From Gammaproteobacteria bacterium (lineage in GTDB: Bacteria; Pseudomonadota; Gammaproteobacteria; Burkholderiales; Rhodocyclaceae), in NCBI GenBank assembly GCA_018828385.1, contig JAHJVE010000020.1, forward strand, positions 62,001 through 126,000: a stretch of DNA of 64,000 bases, written 5' to 3'. Shown piece after piece: positions 47,601 to 56,738 of the stretch; position 1 is the stretch's first letter, and each line of letters opens with the position of its first letter. Made by a program: the position numbers and the translations under genes. The notes under the pieces were generated by a model that searched no databases, was not told the DNA's origin, and saw only the letters and a list, made by a program, of their open reading frames with translations.

Positions 47601-47762
47601 GCCGGGAAGAAGGTGCACACCATCGGCATCCCGCTGCACTGGGGCTTTGTCGGGGTCGCCAAGCCGGGCTATCTGACCAACAAGCTGACGCCGTATGTCG
47701 GTGATGCCAACGTGCAAACGCCGGAGTTCAAGGCGTTCCTCGTCAACATCGAGAAAGCCTGA
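44697..47762 (+). CDS. fdnG: Formate dehydrogenase alpha subunit, selenocysteine-containing
   Basis: 1021 residues with an in-frame TGA (45282-45284) read as selenocysteine at residue 196, the same position as Sec in E. coli FdnG. After it the family sequence resumes without a shift ([17 protein letters not shown]). Twin-arginine signal [10 protein letters not shown], so it is exported folded to the periplasm. A [4Fe-4S] site follows ([11 protein letters not shown] ... GSLCPKG), then the bis-MGD molybdenum (or tungsten) domains. It oxidises formate to CO2 and passes electrons to FdnH/FdnI and quinone. It is the first gene of the operon, behind a sigma-54 promoter. Requires SelA, SelB, tRNA-Sec and MobA, all encoded nearby. 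Confidence 0.96.
45282..45316 (+). promoter_or_regulatory. SECIS element for UGA decoding in fdnG
   Basis: Directly after the UGA, 45296-45313 folds as GG-T-GGCC-AGTCT-GGCTCC: upper stem GCC/GGC, a bulged U at 45298, and loop AGUCU. E. coli fdhF SECIS has the same bulged U and an AGGUCU loop, bound by SelB. The spacing from UGA (about 11 nt to the stem) is also normal for bacterial SECIS. Confidence 0.85.
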
Positions 47763-47773
47763 GGAGGATCGCC

Positions 47774-48664
47774 ATGGCACTTCAATCCCTGGATATCAAG
47801 CAGCGTTCCGCCACCACGACCCCTTCGCCGTCCGAACGGCAGACGGTGGAAGTGGCCAAGCTGATCGACACCACCCGCTGCATCGGCTGCAAGGCCTGTC
47901 AGGTGGCCTGCATGGAATGGAACGACATTCGCGACGAGATCGGTTCGGTCGACGGGACTTACAACAACCCGACCGACCTGACCTCCGCGTCATGGACCGT
48001 CATGCGTTTTTACGAAAAGGAGAATAGTTCCCCGTTTGACCTCGAATGGCTGATCCGCAAGGACGGCTGCATGCACTGTGCCGATCCGGGCTGCCTCAAG
48101 GCCTGCCCGGCGCCCGGCGCCATCGTGCAGTACGCCAACGGTATCGTCGATTTCCATCAGGAAAACTGCATCGGCTGCGGCTACTGCATCACCGGCTGTC
48201 CGTTCAACGTCCCGCGCATCTCCAAGAAGGACAGCAAGGCGTACAAGTGCACCCTGTGCTCCGACCGCGTTGCCGTTGGCATGGAGCCGGCCTGCGTCAA
48301 GACCTGCCCGACCGGCGCCATCATGTTCGGCAGCAAGGAGCAGATGACCGAGCAGGCCGAGCATCGCATCGGCGAACTCAAGGGCCGCGGTCACGGCAAG
48401 GCCGGTCTGTACGATCCGGCCGGTGTCGGCGGCACGCATGTCATGTACGTGCTGAAGGATGCCGACGATCCGACCCAGATCGGTTTGCCGGCGTCGCCGA
48501 CGATCAGTGCCCTGGTTTCCGTCTGGAAGGGCTTCGCCAAGCCGCTCGCCACCCTGGCCATGGCCGGCGTGGCACTGGGCAGCCTGTTCCATTACGTGAC
48601 CAAGGGTCCGAACGAGGTCTCGAAAGAGATCGAAGACGAGATCGAAAAGGAGGACGCCCAATGA
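47774..48664 (+). CDS. fdnH: Formate dehydrogenase iron-sulfur subunit
   Basis: 296 residues. Four ferredoxin-like cysteine clusters hold four [4Fe-4S] centres: [41 protein letters not shown] and CTLCSDR...CVKTCP. A C-terminal membrane anchor follows ([15 protein letters not shown]). It relays electrons from FdnG to the cytochrome subunit. It has an AGGAGG ribosome site and lies 11 bp after fdnG. Confidence 0.95.
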   Translation: MALQSLDIKQRSATTTPSPSERQTVEVAKLIDTTRCIGCKACQVACMEWNDIRDEIGSVDGTYNNPTDLTSASWTVMRFYEKENSSPFDLEWLIRKDGCMHCADPGCLKACPAPGAIVQYANGIVDFHQENCIGCGYCITGCPFNVPRISKKDSKAYKCTLCSDRVAVGMEPACVKTCPTGAIMFGSKEQMTEQAEHRIGELKGRGHGKAGLYDPAGVGGTHVMYVLKDADDPTQIGLPASPTISALVSVWKGFAKPLATLAMAGVALGSLFHYVTKGPNEVSKEIEDEIEKEDAQ

Positions 48665-49281
48665 TCCGCGATCCGAAAGACCTCAAGCGCTATGAGCCCA
48701 AGGAAAGGGCCAATCACTGGGTGGTGGGCATCAGCTTCATCCTGCTCGCCCTCTCCGGTCTGGCCTTTTTCCATCCGGCGTTTTTCCCGCTGACGCAGTT
48801 GTTCGGCGGGCCGACCTGGGCGCGCATCATCCACCCCTACCTCGGGGTGCTGATGGCCGTCTCCTTCCTGGCCCTTTACTTCCGCTTCGCCCATCTCAAC
48901 AAGATGACGCCGGCCGACAAGGAATGGCTGGGCAAGGTCGGGCAGATGGTGGACGGCGACGACCACAACATGCCGGAGCAGGGCAAGTACAACGGCGGAC
49001 AGAAGGTGATGTTCTGGGCGATGGCCATCTGCATGCTGCTCATGGCGGTTTCCGGCCTGCTCATCTGGCGTGCCTGGTTCGGTTTCGACATCACCCTCGT
49101 CCGTCTGGGCGCCGTGGTGCATGCCGCTGCCGGCGCCGTGATGATCGGTCTGATCTTCGTCCACGTTTATGCAGCCATCTGGGTCAAGGGCACCATCCGC
49201 GCCATGTGGTACGGCACGGTGACCCGCGCCTGGGCCAAGCAGCATCATCGCGGCTGGTATCGACAGATGACCGGCAAATGA
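48661..49281 (+). CDS. fdnI: Formate dehydrogenase cytochrome b556 subunit
   Basis: 206 residues with four membrane helices. Haem-ligand histidines are in the expected places: [15 protein letters not shown] in helix 1, and [21 protein letters not shown] near the C-terminus. It transfers electrons from FdnH to quinone. The ATG overlaps the fdnH stop (ATGA). A gamma subunit of the FdnI/FdoI family, completing the FdnGHI complex. Confidence 0.94.
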   Translation: MIRDPKDLKRYEPKERANHWVVGISFILLALSGLAFFHPAFFPLTQLFGGPTWARIIHPYLGVLMAVSFLALYFRFAHLNKMTPADKEWLGKVGQMVDGDDHNMPEQGKYNGGQKVMFWAMAICMLLMAVSGLLIWRAWFGFDITLVRLGAVVHAAAGAVMIGLIFVHVYAAIWVKGTIRAMWYGTVTRAWAKQHHRGWYRQMTGK

Positions 49282-49316
49282 GCCGGTCGGCAGGCGTTTA
49301 GCGTTATCTTGCGTTC

Positions 49317-49355
49317 GGGGGCTCTGCGGTGAAGTTGCCGCATCCCCCATTTTTT
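49317..49355 (+). terminator. Probable terminator after fdnI
   Basis: GGGGG/CCCCC outer arms (49317-49321, 49344-49348) around an inner TGCGG/CCGCA pair, followed by ATTTTTT. It would separate fdnGHI from the fdhE-sel genes, at least partially. Confidence 0.6.
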
Positions 49356-49422
49356 CCGAAATCCAGTCTGTTAGCGGTTACTACCGACTGGCAGCTACCC
49401 ACCAGCAACTACTGACCAAAAA

Positions 49423-50331
49423 ATGCAGACCCAGCCGATAGATTTTCATCCGCCGACCGAAGAGGCCGCCCCCTACCTGTTGCCGAAGCCGGCATCGATT
49501 TTTGCGGGACGGGCCAAACGTTTCGCCGAACTGTCCGCCGGCCATACCCTCGGCGAATGGCTGCAATTTCTCGGGCAGTTGAGCCAGGCCCAGCACGAGG
49601 TGCTCCAGGGCCTGCCCGTTCTGCCCTTGCCCGATGCCGCGCTCTTCGAGCAGGCGCGCACCCACGGCATGCCACCGCTCAATGCCGCCTCGCTGCCCTT
49701 GCCCGCCGCCTGGCAGCCGGCCCTGCGCCAACTGGCCGGGCACCTGGCCAGCCAGGCGCCGGAAGCCGGCCAGGTGTCGTTGAACAAGCTGCTCGCCGCA
49801 TCCGATGCCCAGCTCGACGAGCTGGCCAGGGTTCTGCTCAATGGCGAACCCGATGCCGAGCAGGCGGCGCTGCTGCCCTTTGTCGCCGCCGCGCTGCAAG
49901 TCGTGTTCACCGCCCTGGCCAGCCAGCTCGACGTCAGCCAGTTGCAGCCGCTCGATGTGCATGGCGTCTGCCCCTGCTGCGGCAGCCTGCCGGTTGCCAG
50001 CGTCGTCCGTCAGGCCGATGGCATCAGCAACCTGCGCTACCTGCATTGCGCGCTGTGCAACACCGAATGGAACCTGGCCCGCGCCACCTGCGCGGCCTGC
50101 GGCGATGACGAAAAGCTCGTCCAGCACCACATCGAGGGCAGCAACGGCGCCGCCCGTACCGAAACCTGCGATAGCTGCCAGAGCTATCTGAAGATTTTCT
50201 ATCAGGAAAAGGACATGCTGCTCGACCCGGTCGCCGACGACCTCGCCACGCTGGCCCTTGACATGCTCGTCGACGAAGCCGGCTACGAACGCTCCGGCCC
50301 CAACTTGCTGCTGATCGGCGCCAACGCTTAA
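49423..50331 (+). CDS. fdhE: Formate dehydrogenase accessory protein FdhE
   Basis: 302 residues. The C-terminal half carries four CxxC pairs typical of Fdh[22 protein letters not shown] and CDSCQSY, which form rubredoxin-like metal sites. FdhE is needed for maturation of membrane formate dehydrogenases in the cytoplasm. It directly follows the fdn genes and precedes selA. The ATG at 49423 has no strong ribosome site. Confidence 0.93.
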   Translation: MQTQPIDFHPPTEEAAPYLLPKPASIFAGRAKRFAELSAGHTLGEWLQFLGQLSQAQHEVLQGLPVLPLPDAALFEQARTHGMPPLNAASLPLPAAWQPALRQLAGHLASQAPEAGQVSLNKLLAASDAQLDELARVLLNGEPDAEQAALLPFVAAALQVVFTALASQLDVSQLQPLDVHGVCPCCGSLPVASVVRQADGISNLRYLHCALCNTEWNLARATCAACGDDEKLVQHHIEGSNGAARTETCDSCQSYLKIFYQEKDMLLDPVADDLATLALDMLVDEAGYERSGPNLLLIGANA

Positions 50332-50371
50332 ACCATTTGATCAACCTTTCTGCCCGGTCCGGGTGAAAGCC

Positions 50372-51775
50372 ATGAACGAAAAAAGACATCTTCCTGCGGT
50401 CGACCGCGTTTTAGGGCAAGTTCCTGAATTAATCGAAGCGCACGGCCGCCAGCTGGTCACCGGTTGCGTTCGCGCCGAACTGGCCGCCGCCCGCGAGGGC
50501 CTCAAACATGGCCTGCCATTGCCGGAAGAAGCGGCCCTGCTGTCAGCCATCCGCCGCCGTGCCGACGAGGCCGGCCGGGCCAATCTGCGTCCCGTCTTCA
50601 ACCTCACCGGCACCGTGCTCCACACCAATCTCGGCCGTGCCCAACTGGCCGAAGAGGCCATCGCTGCCATGGTCGACGCTGCCCGCTCGCCCTGCGCGCT
50701 GGAATACGACCTGGCCTCCGGCGGGCGCGGCGACCGTGACGATCTGGTCTCCGGCCTGCTCGCCGAACTGATTGCCGGCGGCTCGCCGGACATCGCGGCG
50801 ACCATCGTCAACAACAATGCCGCCGCCGTGCTGCTGACGCTCAACGCGCTGGCCCAGGGCAAGGAGGCCGTCGTGTCGCGCGGCGAACTGGTCGAGATCG
50901 GCGGCGCTTTCCGCATCCCCGACGTGATGCGCCGGGCGCAGGTCAAGCTGCACGAAATCGGCACGACCAACCGTACCCACGCCAAGGATTTTCAGGAGGC
51001 GATCAACCCGAGAACGGCGTTGCTCATGAAAATTCACACCAGCAATTACGCCGTCACCGGCTTCACGGTGGCGGTCGACGAGAAGGTCATCGCCGACATT
51101 GCCCACGCCGCCGGACTGCCTTTCGTCATCGACCTCGGCAGCGGCACGCTGTGCGACTTCGCCGCCCACGGCCTGCCGGCCGAGCCGACGCCGCAGCAGG
51201 CGCTGGCGGCGGGGGCGGACATCGTCACCTTCTCCGGTGACAAACTGCTCGGCGGCCCGCAAGCCGGGCTCATCGTCGGCCGCAAGGATCTGATCGCCAC
51301 GATCAAGAAGAACCCGCTCAAACGCGCCCTGCGTGTCGGCAAAACGACGCTGGCGGCGCTGGAAGCGACTTTGCGCCTGTACCGCGACCCGGATCGCCTG
51401 GCCGACCGCCTGCCGACTTTGCGCCTGCTGACCCGGCCGCTGGCCGACATCGTCGCCGTCGCCGAAGGCCTGCTGCCCGCCATGCAAGCCGCCATCGGTG
51501 AACAGGCGAAGGTCAGCGTCGAGGCCTGCTGCAGCCAGATCGGCAGCGGCGCCTTGCCGGTCGAACGGCTGCCGTCGGCGGCGCTGGTCGTCCGGGCCAA
51601 TTTCAAAAAAGCTGGAAAATTCCTGTTGACCGTGGAAGCCGCCTTCCGCGCCTTGCCGACGCCGGTCATCGGCTACATCCGCGACGACGCCTTCCATCTC
51701 GACCTGCGCTGTCTCGAAGCGAAGGACGAAGCCCGCTTCGTGGCGCAACTGGCCCGGCTAAAATTCGGACCTTAG
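50372..51775 (+). CDS. selA: L-seryl-tRNA(Sec) selenium transferase
   Basis: 467 residues. It converts Ser-tRNA(Sec) to Sec-tRNA(Sec) using selenophosphate. N-terminal [17 protein letters not shown] and [16 protein letters not shown] are family signatures; the PLP-binding Lys is in [16 protein letters not shown]. The segment [16 protein letters not shown] near residue 412-425 coincides with a diverged repeat copy, at a point where SelA sequences are variable. I chose the ATG at 50372; a GTG 9 bp upstream is an alternative. Confidence 0.95.
   Translation: MNEKRHLPAVDRVLGQVPELIEAHGRQLVTGCVRAELAAAREGLKHGLPLPEEAALLSAIRRRADEAGRANLRPVFNLTGTVLHTNLGRAQLAEEAIAAMVDAARSPCALEYDLASGGRGDRDDLVSGLLAELIAGGSPDIAATIVNNNAAAVLLTLNALAQGKEAVVSRGELVEIGGAFRIPDVMRRAQVKLHEIGTTNRTHAKDFQEAINPRTALLMKIHTSNYAVTGFTVAVDEKVIADIAHAAGLPFVIDLGSGTLCDFAAHGLPAEPTPQQALAAGADIVTFSGDKLLGGPQAGLIVGRKDLIATIKKNPLKRALRVGKTTLAALEATLRLYRDPDRLADRLPTLRLLTRPLADIVAVAEGLLPAMQAAIGEQAKVSVEACCSQIGSGALPVERLPSAALVVRANFKKAGKFLLTVEAAFRALPTPVIGYIRDDAFHLDLRCLEAKDEARFVAQLARLKFGP
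51601..51642 (+). repeat. Dispersed repeat, diverged copy in selA
   Basis: A/T-rich left part followed by TTCCTGTTGACCGTGGAAGC, nearly the same as in the permease gene at 41454-41490, and read in the same frame (LLTVEA). Confidence 0.55.
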
Positions 51776-51794
51776 CCAAAATCCGGGGTCTTCC

Positions 51795-52352
51795 ATGCAG
51801 AAATTTCTCTTCCTCAACGCCAGCACCCGCGAGCCGGGCCATATCGGCAACAGCGAAACCCTGGCCCGCCGCGCCGCCGCCGGTCTGCCGGGCGGCGTTG
51901 AGCAAACCTGGTGCAAGCTGGCCGATCTGGAACTGCCGCCCTTCGTCGATCTGCGCCACACCGCCGGCACCTACCCGATGCCGATGGCCGATGCCAAGTC
52001 CATGCTCGACGCCACGCTGGCCGCGACCGATCTGGTCTTTGTCTCGCCCGTTTACTGGTTCTCGATCCCGTCGCCGCTGAAAATCTATCTCGACCACTGG
52101 AGCGCCTGGCTGCGCGTCCCCGGCCTCGAGTTCAAGGAAGCGATGGCCGGCAAGCGCCTGTGGGTCATCGCTACCAGCGGCAACCGCGAAAAGGCCCGGC
52201 CGATGCTCGACAGCTACCGCCTGTGCGCCGAATTTCTCGGCATGGCGTGGCAGGAGCCGCTGTGGGGCAAGGGCGGGGCGCCCGATGCGGTGCTCGCCGA
52301 TGGCGAGGCGATGGCTGCGGCAGTCGGCTATTTCTCCGGCCAGCCCGCCTAG
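51795..52352 (+). CDS. NAD(P)H-dependent FMN reductase-like protein
   Basis: 185 residues. Flavodoxin-like fold: FLFLNASTREPGHIGNSETL forms the FMN phosphate loop, and VFVSPVYWFSIPSPLKIYLDHW the second FMN-contacting stretch. It should be a small quinone or flavin reductase. It lies between selA and a MOSC gene, with the latter starting immediately after its stop. A role in reducing selenium compounds would fit the neighbourhood but nothing in the sequence proves it. Confidence 0.8.
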   Translation: MQKFLFLNASTREPGHIGNSETLARRAAAGLPGGVEQTWCKLADLELPPFVDLRHTAGTYPMPMADAKSMLDATLAATDLVFVSPVYWFSIPSPLKIYLDHWSAWLRVPGLEFKEAMAGKRLWVIATSGNREKARPMLDSYRLCAEFLGMAWQEPLWGKGGAPDAVLADGEAMAAAVGYFSGQPA

Positions 52353-52829
52353 ATGGTCGTCGAACGCCTTTTCCTCAGCCTGGCTCGCGGTGAAACGCAG
52401 CGCGAATGCCGGCAGCTTGAGTTGCTGACCGGTCAGGGCGTTGTCGGCGACCGACATTTCGCCCGGGCCGACTGGGCTGGCCAGCAATTGACCCTGGTCG
52501 AGGCCGAGGAAATCGAGCGTTTCTGCGCCCATACCGGCCGCGCCAACGACCTGTCGCTGACCCGCCGCAATGTCGTGACGCGCGGCATCCGGCTCAACCA
52601 GCTGGTCGGCCGCCAGTTTCGCCTCGGCGCCTGCTTGCTGGTCGGCGTCGAAACCTGCGAACCCTGCCGCACGCTGGGCCAGCGGCTGGCCAACGACGCC
52701 CTGTCGGCGCCCGAAGTCGTCAAATACTGGCTCGGTCGCGGCGGGCTGCGCGCCAATGTGCTCGCCTCCGGCGGGCTGGCCTGCGGCGACGTGCTGACCG
52801 TCGTCGAAACCGGCGAAGGCGCGGCATGA
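52353..52829 (+). CDS. Small MOSC domain protein
   Basis: 158 residues, consisting of a MOSC domain only: [39 protein letters not shown] and [12 protein letters not shown] with the conserved Cys. MOSC domains are linked to molybdenum cofactor or sulfur carriage. Its ATG touches the stop of the preceding gene and its own stop overlaps the selB start (ATGA), so it is tightly coupled to selB. A link to Mo-cofactor maturation of the formate dehydrogenase is plausible. Confidence 0.85.
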   Translation: MVVERLFLSLARGETQRECRQLELLTGQGVVGDRHFARADWAGQQLTLVEAEEIERFCAHTGRANDLSLTRRNVVTRGIRLNQLVGRQFRLGACLLVGVETCEPCRTLGQRLANDALSAPEVVKYWLGRGGLRANVLASGGLACGDVLTVVETGEGAA

Positions 52830-54700
52830 TCATCGGCACGGCCGGCCACATCGACCACGGCAAGACCACGCTGGTCAAAGCCCTGACCGGCGTCGACTGC
52901 GACCGCCTGAAGGAAGAAAAGGCACGCGGCATCACCGTCGACCTCGGCTACGCCTACACCGAAAAGCTCGGTTTCATCGACGTCCCCGGCCACGAAAAGC
53001 TCATCCACAACATGCTGGCCGGCGCCACCGGCATCGATTTCGCGCTGCTCGTCATCGCCGCCGACGACGGGCCGATGCCGCAGACCCGCGAGCATCTGGA
53101 GATCGTCGAACTGCTCGGCATCCAGCGCGGCGCGGTGGCGCTGACCAAAATCGACGTTGCCACGGTCAACCGGAAAAATGAGGCAAAAACGGAAATTGCC
53201 GAACTGCTCGCCGGCACCGCGCTGGCCGACGCGACTATCTTTCCGGTTGCTGCCGTCAGCGGCGAAGGCATCGCCGAATTGCGCGCCCACCTCGAAGCCG
53301 CTGCGGCGGAGCAGGGCGAGCGCCAGGCGGCCGGTGGTTTCCGCCTCGCCATCGACCGTTGCTTCACGCTGTCCGGCGCCGGCACTGTCGTCACCGGCAC
53401 GGCCTTCGCCGGTTCGGTCAAGGTCGGCGATCAGTTAATCCTCACGCCACCCGACAAACCCGTCCGCGTGCGCAGCCTGCGCGTCCAGGACGCCCCGGCC
53501 GAATCCGGCCACGCCGGGCAACGCATCGCGCTGGCTTTGAGTGGCGTCGAAAAGGCCGAGGTCGACCGCGGCCAGTGGATCGTCGCGTCCGGGCTGCACG
53601 CCCCGGTCCGTCGCTTCGATGCCAGGATCCGCGTCCTCTCCGGCCAGCCGGCGCTCAAGCACTGGACACAGGTGCACCTCCACCTCGGGGCCGAAGACGT
53701 CCCGGCCCGCATCGGCCTGCTCGGTGCCGACGAGATCGCGCCGGGATGTGAAAATTGGGCCCAAATTGCCGTTGACCGTGAGATCGGCGCCCTGGCCGGC
53801 GACCGCTTCATCCTGCGCGATGCCGCGGCCCGCCACACCATCGGCGGCGGCATCGTGCTCGACATCTTCCCGCCCAGCCGCAAGAAAAGCAGCCCGGAAC
53901 GCCTGGCCATGCTCGCCGCGCTGGCCGACACCGACCTGGCGACGGCCCTGCAACTCGCCGCCGAACAACAGCCGGCCGGCGTCGACCTCGCCACTCACGC
54001 CCTGAATCGCAATCTCGATGCCGCCACGCTGGCCGCGCTGTGCCAGCAACTGAACCTCAAAGTCGTCGGCGCCACCGCCTTCGCGCCAAGTCGCTGGCAG
54101 GAACTCGAAGCCCGCCTGCTCGCTGCCATCGCCGCCGAACACGAGCGCGCCCCCGACCTCACCGGCGTCGAGCGCGACCGCCTGCGCCGCCTGACCTTGC
54201 CGACGCTCTCCCGCCCGGCCTTCGACGCGCTGCTCGCCACCCCGCTGGCCGACGGCCGCATCGCCCAGACCAACGCCTGGCTGCACCTGCCCGAGCATCG
54301 CGTCCAACTCGCCGCCGCTGACCGCGAGCTATGGCAGACGCTCAAGCCCTTGCTCGCCGCCGACCCCTACGCCCCGCCGCGCGTGCGCGATATCGCCAAG
54401 GCCAGCGGCGTCGGCGAAGACAGCGTGCGCACCCTGTTCAAACGCATCGCCCGCCACGGCGACGCCTGGCCCGTGGCGCACGACCATTTCTTCACCGCCG
54501 AAGCCGTCGCCGAACTGGCCCGCCAGGTCGCCGCGCTCAACCAACGCGACGGCTGCGCCCGCGCTGCCAGCCTGCGCGACGAGATCGGCGGCGGCCGCAA
54601 GGTGGCCATCCACATTCTCGAATTCTTCGACCGCATCGGCTACACTCGCCGCGTGCGCGATACCCATGTTTTACGCGGCATCCCGGAGCAATTCGGGTAG
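52826..54700 (+). CDS. selB: Selenocysteine-specific elongation factor
   Basis: 624 residues, close to E. coli SelB (614). GTPase motifs: [25 protein letters not shown] and ALTKID. EF-Tu-like domains 2-3 follow, then winged-helix repeats at the C-terminus that bind the SECIS hairpin. It delivers Sec-tRNA(Sec) to ribosomes stalled at the fdnG UGA. After the NKXD-like ALTKID it carries [15 protein letters not shown], encoded by a reverse repeat copy; a second weak copy is read as [10 protein letters not shown]. tRNA-Sec follows 9 bp downstream. Confidence 0.96.
   Translation: MIIGTAGHIDHGKTTLVKALTGVDCDRLKEEKARGITVDLGYAYTEKLGFIDVPGHEKLIHNMLAGATGIDFALLVIAADDGPMPQTREHLEIVELLGIQRGAVALTKIDVATVNRKNEAKTEIAELLAGTALADATIFPVAAVSGEGIAELRAHLEAAAAEQGERQAAGGFRLAIDRCFTLSGAGTVVTGTAFAGSVKVGDQLILTPPDKPVRVRSLRVQDAPAESGHAGQRIALALSGVEKAEVDRGQWIVASGLHAPVRRFDARIRVLSGQPALKHWTQVHLHLGAEDVPARIGLLGADEIAPGCENWAQIAVDREIGALAGDRFILRDAAARHTIGGGIVLDIFPPSRKKSSPERLAMLAALADTDLATALQLAAEQQPAGVDLATHALNRNLDAATLAALCQQLNLKVVGATAFAPSRWQELEARLLAAIAAEHERAPDLTGVERDRLRRLTLPTLSRPAFDALLATPLADGRIAQTNAWLHLPEHRVQLAAADRELWQTLKPLLAADPYAPPRVRDIAKASGVGEDSVRTLFKRIARHGDAWPVAHDHFFTAEAVAELARQVAALNQRDGCARAASLRDEIGGGRKVAIHILEFFDRIGYTRRVRDTHVLRGIPEQFG
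53157..53198 (-). repeat. Dispersed 37-bp repeat, copy in selB
   Basis: Plus strand shows TTGCCACGGTCAACCGGAAA and continues A-rich to GGAAATT. Read by selB as ATVNRKN, the same frame as in metH and comM. Confidence 0.9.
53751..53784 (+). repeat. Possible second repeat copy in selB
   Basis: AAAATTGGGCCCAAATTGCC then GTTGACCGTGAGATC. Similar in layout to the copy at 39463 but more diverged, and the encoded residues fit the normal SelB pattern, so it may be chance. Confidence 0.3.
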
Positions 54701-54709
54701 CCCCCTCAT

Positions 54710-54805
54710 GGAGGAAATCGTTCCCCGGTGGGACGACCGGTCTTCAAAACCGGTAGGGCTTGTCAGACAAGCCTTGGTAGGTTCGACTCCTGCTTTCCTC
54801 CGCCA
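54710..54805 (+). tRNA. selC: tRNA-Sec (anticodon UCA)
   Basis: 96 nt including encoded GCCA. The 8-bp acceptor stem GGAGGAAA/TTTCCTCC is the long stem typical of bacterial tRNA-Sec. The anticodon loop CTTCAAA (54742-54748) carries TCA and is closed by CCGGT/ACCGG. A long variable arm follows (GGGCTTGTCAGACAAGCC), then the T-arm with GGTTCGACTCC. It lies 9 bp after selB, so the Sec decoding genes are linked. Confidence 0.97.
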
Positions 54806-54820
54806 TTTTCTTTGACCCTC

Positions 54821-55255
54821 ATGGCCCACACCCCCTTTTCCGGCACCATCCCTGACGACCGCCTCTACTGCCCGCGCCACGACATGTGGGTGCAGGAAAT
54901 CGGCGAGGGTGAGGTGCTGATCGGCGCCACCAGTTTCGGCATTTTTCTGGCCGGCGAGATCATCGCTTTCACGAGCAAGCCGAAGGGGGCGGAGGTGGAC
55001 ATCGGGCGGGGGATGGGCACAGTGGAGTGCCGGAAGACCGTGCTCGCCGTGCATGCGCCGATATCCTTTGTTTTGCTCGAAGGAAACGACGAGGCCGAGG
55101 AGCGGCCGAAGCTGGTCAATATTGAACCCTACGGCAAGGGCTGGATGGCGCGGGCGCGGCCGACCCGCTGGGCCGAGGAAAAGACGCAATTGGTCGACGC
55201 GGCCGCCTATCGTCAGCACATTTTGAAGATCGAACCGGAGGCCTCCTTTGGCTGA
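54821..55255 (+). CDS. GcvH-like (lipoyl-carrier) protein
   Basis: 144 residues with the order of the glycine cleavage H protein: EVLIGATSFGIFLAGEIIAF, then MGTVECRKTVLAVHAPISF, then VNIEPYGKGWMARARP. The Lys in ECRK is at the position of the lipoylated lysine. No gcvT or gcvP is nearby. H-like proteins beside DsrE-type genes act in lipoate-dependent sulfur handling in some bacteria, so a carrier role in sulfur or selenium chemistry is possible. It starts 15 bp after tRNA-Sec. Confidence 0.75.
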   Translation: MAHTPFSGTIPDDRLYCPRHDMWVQEIGEGEVLIGATSFGIFLAGEIIAFTSKPKGAEVDIGRGMGTVECRKTVLAVHAPISFVLLEGNDEAEERPKLVNIEPYGKGWMARARPTRWAEEKTQLVDAAAYRQHILKIEPEASFG

Positions 55256-55622
55256 CAAACTGGCGTTTTTGATCTGGGCGGCGACGCCCGATCATCCCGA
55301 GCTCGTCGTCACGCCGCTGGTGCACGCGCTGGCGGCGCGGGCGCTCGATGCTGAGGTCGAAATCCACTTTGCCGGCCCGGCCGTGCGCTGGCTGGTCGAT
55401 GGCGTCGCCGATGCCGCCTATGCGACAGCGGACAAGGAAAAATCAGTTGGCGACTTTCTGCGCCAACTGGCAGCCGAGGATGTCCGCCTGCTGGCCTGCG
55501 GCATGGCCCGCGCGGCCTGGGTGAGGTCGCCCGAAGCCTTGATTGCCGCGGCCGGTGCTGCCGGGGCCACGGCTTTCGTCGCGCGCAGCCTGGACCCGGC
55601 GTGGCGGGTGCTGGTCTTTTGA
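55248..55622 (+). CDS. DsrE-like small protein
   Basis: 124 residues. KLAFLIWAATPDHPELVVTP, followed by ALDAEVEIHFAGPAVRWL and EDVRLLACGMARAAW, matches the DsrE/DsrF fold with the single Cys in the usual place. Probably binds or transfers reduced sulfur. Starts with TTG behind GGAGGCC, overlapping the end of the GcvH-like gene by 8 bp; its own stop overlaps the mobA start (TGATG). The three genes are translationally coupled. Confidence 0.7.
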   Translation: MADKLAFLIWAATPDHPELVVTPLVHALAARALDAEVEIHFAGPAVRWLVDGVADAAYATADKEKSVGDFLRQLAAEDVRLLACGMARAAWVRSPEALIAAAGAAGATAFVARSLDPAWRVLVF

Positions 55623-56203
55623 TGCCCCAGGCCGAGATCACCGGTGTCATCCTGGCCGGCGGCCTGGCCCGGCGCATGGGCGGTGTCGACAAGGGTTTGC
55701 AATTGCTCGCCGGGCGGCCGCTGGTCGCCCACGTCATCGAGCGTCTGGCGCCGCAGGTCGGCAGTTTGCTGATCAACGCCAACCGCAGCCAGGCCGAATA
55801 TGGTGCGCTCGGTTTCCCGCTGTTGGCCGATGAAATTCCCGATTTTGCCGGGCCGCTGGCCGGCCTGCATGCGGCGCTGGCGGCAAGCACGACGCCGCTC
55901 GTCCTCACCGTGCCCTGCGATTCGCCTTACCTGCCGCTCGATCTGGCCCGCCGCCTGCACGCTGCCATGCTCGACAAGGGGGCTGATTTGGCCATCGCCC
56001 GGGAGGCTGGTCGGGTCCATCCGGTGTTCTGCCTGTGCCGGACAGCGCTGGCGCCGCAGCTGGGAATTTTCCTGCGCCAGGGCGGTCGCCGGGTCATGGA
56101 GTGGTGCGCCGGAGCCGGCTGCATCGAGGTCGATTTCGACGATCAGCCGGCCGCTTTCAGCAATTTCAATACGCTCGACGATCTGGCCGGCAAGCCAGCC
56201 TGA
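55622..56203 (+). CDS. mobA: Molybdenum cofactor guanylyltransferase
   Basis: 193 residues, normal size. It attaches GMP to molybdopterin to form MGD, the cofactor form used by formate dehydrogenase. GTP-binding N-terminus VILAGGLARRMGGVDKGL, then LADEIPDFAGPLAGLHAAL and the metal-binding VPCDSPYLPLDL are intact. It is the last gene of the plus-strand cluster; its presence fits the Mo-bis-MGD need of FdnG. Confidence 0.94.
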   Translation: MPQAEITGVILAGGLARRMGGVDKGLQLLAGRPLVAHVIERLAPQVGSLLINANRSQAEYGALGFPLLADEIPDFAGPLAGLHAALAASTTPLVLTVPCDSPYLPLDLARRLHAAMLDKGADLAIAREAGRVHPVFCLCRTALAPQLGIFLRQGGRRVMEWCAGAGCIEVDFDDQPAAFSNFNTLDDLAGKPA

Positions 56204-56209
56204 CCTGCC

Positions 56210-56701
56210 TCAGCCCTTGGGTTCGACGCGCTTCGAGGTCTTCTTGACGCCGCCGTTCTCGGTGTCGAAATGCACCATGAAGTAGGTTTCTTCCATGGGC
56301 GGCACGCCCTCGATGCGCCATTCCCAGATTTCCTCGCCGAGGTTGTCGAAGAGCTGCTTGCGGGCCGGCGCGCCGAACAGCCGGCGAATGTCGTCCTTGC
56401 TCATGCCGACGCGCACCTTGCCGTAATTGGCCTCGTTGAGTACCTGCTCGATCTTGCTGATGACCTGGTTGCTGCCGAAGCTGATCATGTAGCAACTGGT
56501 GCCGTTCGGCTGCCGGGCGTATTCCCAGGTTGCCGTGCCGTCGTCGTTCCAGTGCACGAAGCCGGGGTCGCCCATGCGGGCGCGCACTTCGGCCTGGGTC
56601 GTGATGCCCGGCTTCAGTTCTTGCAGGTTCACGTAGTCGCAGCCGGGCAGGACGGTGATGATGGCCGAGGCGGCAGCGCTGATCCAGGTAGGGAATTTCA
56701 T
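56210..56701 (-). CDS. BamE/SmpA-like lipoprotein
   Basis: 163 residues. A lipoprotein signal peptide ends in VLPGC (lipobox). Two SmpA/OmlA-type modules follow: LKPGITTQAEVRARMGDP with ATWEYAR, and VRVGMSKDDIRRLFGAP with EIWEWRI. It is probably an outer-membrane lipoprotein of the BamE type, but the duplicated module differs from classic BamE. The ATG at 56701 has an AGGAG ribosome site 6 bp before it. Confidence 0.8.
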   Translation of the reverse strand: MKFPTWISAAASAIITVLPGCDYVNLQELKPGITTQAEVRARMGDPGFVHWNDDGTATWEYARQPNGTSCYMISFGSNQVISKIEQVLNEANYGKVRVGMSKDDIRRLFGAPARKQLFDNLGEEIWEWRIEGVPPMEETYFMVHFDTENGGVKKTSKRVEPKG

Positions 56702-56738
56702 GCGGGCTCCTAGTGACAGGCGATCCAGTTTATGCCAT

